A stretch of 64,000 nucleotides of DNA from Hyaloscypha bicolor E. Its lineage: Eukaryota; Ascomycota; Leotiomycetes; Helotiales; Hyaloscyphaceae. Each line of letters begins with the position of its first letter. The first letter of the stretch is position 1. The stretch lies in assembly GCF_002865645.1 (NCBI RefSeq), contig NW_020194691.1, positions 1,612,001-1,676,000 of the forward strand. The letters are read 5' to 3'. The notes beneath the pieces were generated by a model, which had not been told where the DNA came from, did no database searches, and saw nothing but the letters and a program-made list of their open reading frames with translations. The translations under genes and the position numbers were made by a program. Below, one piece after another: positions 63,201-64,000 of the stretch.

Positions 63201-64000
63201 TATAATAAAATTATAATATAATTAATTATTAATATTATATAACTTATAAGAATTAAATATTAAACTAAAGTAAAAGAGAATTACTTAATTAAGGAAAACT
63301 ATATTTAATTATTATCTTTTATTATTTTCTAGCTAGCCGAGAATTATAATAATATATTTTATTTATTTTATTTCTAGAATTTAGCCTCAAATCTTTTGCT
63401 TTCTAATATCTTATAATAAGAAACCTATTAAAGCTTATATAGATATAAATTTTTTTATTTTATTTTAGAGCAATTTTTATATTAAAATTAATTTAATTAT
63501 CTAGGTTTAATAAGGAATTTTCGCTTATATTAATTAATACTATTTAATTAAAATTAGAAATACTAAATTACTAATATTTAAAATAAGTTCTTTTTAATAA
63601 AATTAAAAAAACTATTAGAATTCCTTAAATAAATTTAATAAATAAGATATTAAAATAATTATTTCAAATTCTCTAAATATATTCTTAAAATAATATTAAA
63701 ACTACTAGTTCTACTAAAATTATAAAAGTAAAATTATTAGTATTATCTAGTTATTATATTATTATTACTATAAATACTATTTTATTTATTTCTAATAATA
63801 TAGCTATTATATTTTTCCTCTTTATTATAATATTTAATAATATATATATTAGTATATTAAACTAATTAATCTAGTTAATTAGTAATTTCTTATTAGTTTC
63901 TATAATAAATATTATTTATACCGAATTTTATTTAAATTCTTAAAGAAATAACTTAGTAAAATTAATTATAATTAAATCCGAAATATTTAAAATAAGTAAT
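54296..64000. mobile_element. AT island 3: RIP-degraded repeat
   Basis: About 9.7 kb of nearly pure A/T running to the window end, with stops in all frames and no frame of 60 codons. I found no LTR pair or readable transposon motif here. It resumes the sequence interrupted by the young LTR element. Confidence 0.65.

Noticed and set aside
54296..64000. Search for reverse transcriptase or LTR pairs in AT island 3
   Set aside because: No motif or direct repeat could be read with confidence, so no element class is claimed.
1..64000. CRISPR arrays, bacterial operons, rRNA genes
   Set aside because: The window is fungal nuclear DNA with spliced genes. No spaced direct repeats or rRNA-like sequence were seen.

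Overview
The window looks like nuclear DNA of a filamentous ascomycete (Pezizomycotina). The signs are short GT-AG introns of 45-103 nt, a HET-NACHT-WD40 incompatibility-type receptor, 2EXR and MARVEL-domain proteins, and long AT-only blocks in which transposon relics carry C-to-T and G-to-A changes, the footprint of repeat-induced point mutation (RIP). I cannot assign class or species from sequence alone. About half of the window (22.3-28.9, 36.8-51.6 and 54.3-64.0 kb) is RIP-degraded repeat with no living gene.

Layout. 1-7.6 kb: mixed-composition DNA with weak or broken gene remnants. 7.66-10.9 kb: three members of a small unrecognised gene family (two intact spliced genes and one pseudogene between them). 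12.2-13.2 kb: a six-exon MARVEL-type membrane protein (minus). 14.8-15.6 kb: a secreted, probably GPI-anchored cysteine-rich protein. 16.6-17.8 kb: remains of a leucine-rich receptor-L-domain/Ecm33-like gene (minus). 18.06-18.46 kb: a small membrane protein. 18.60-19.01 kb: a 405-bp MITE with a TA target duplication. 19.1-21.6 kb: a tandem cluster of 2EXR-domain genes (one broken, one with an unclear start, one intact). 22.3-29.1 kb: first AT island. 29.1-36.8 kb: a GC-normal island holding an intact NOD-like receptor gene (HET-NACHT-about 17 WD40 repeats, 1579 aa after splicing two introns) and, tail to tail with it, a HET-domain pseudogene. 36.8-51.6 kb: second AT island, containing a 7.8-kb Ty3/Gypsy retrotransposon (minus strand) with both LTRs and readable but heavily mutated reverse transcriptase, RNase H and integrase. 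51.56-54.29 kb: a much younger 2.7-kb gag-only LTR element with 236-bp LTRs and a perfect 5-bp target duplication. 54.3-64 kb: third AT island.

How it fits together. The receptor gene and the HET pseudogene sit in a transposon-rich accessory compartment. The receptor's WD40 repeats include near-identical DNA units exactly 360 bp apart, as expected for fungal incompatibility receptors that change specificity by repeat exchange. Related transposon ends in opposite orientation lie at both edges of the island. The small paralogue family at 7.7-10.9 kb and the 2EXR cluster are lineage-type multicopy families in which some copies have been inactivated, the former by C-to-T stop codons.
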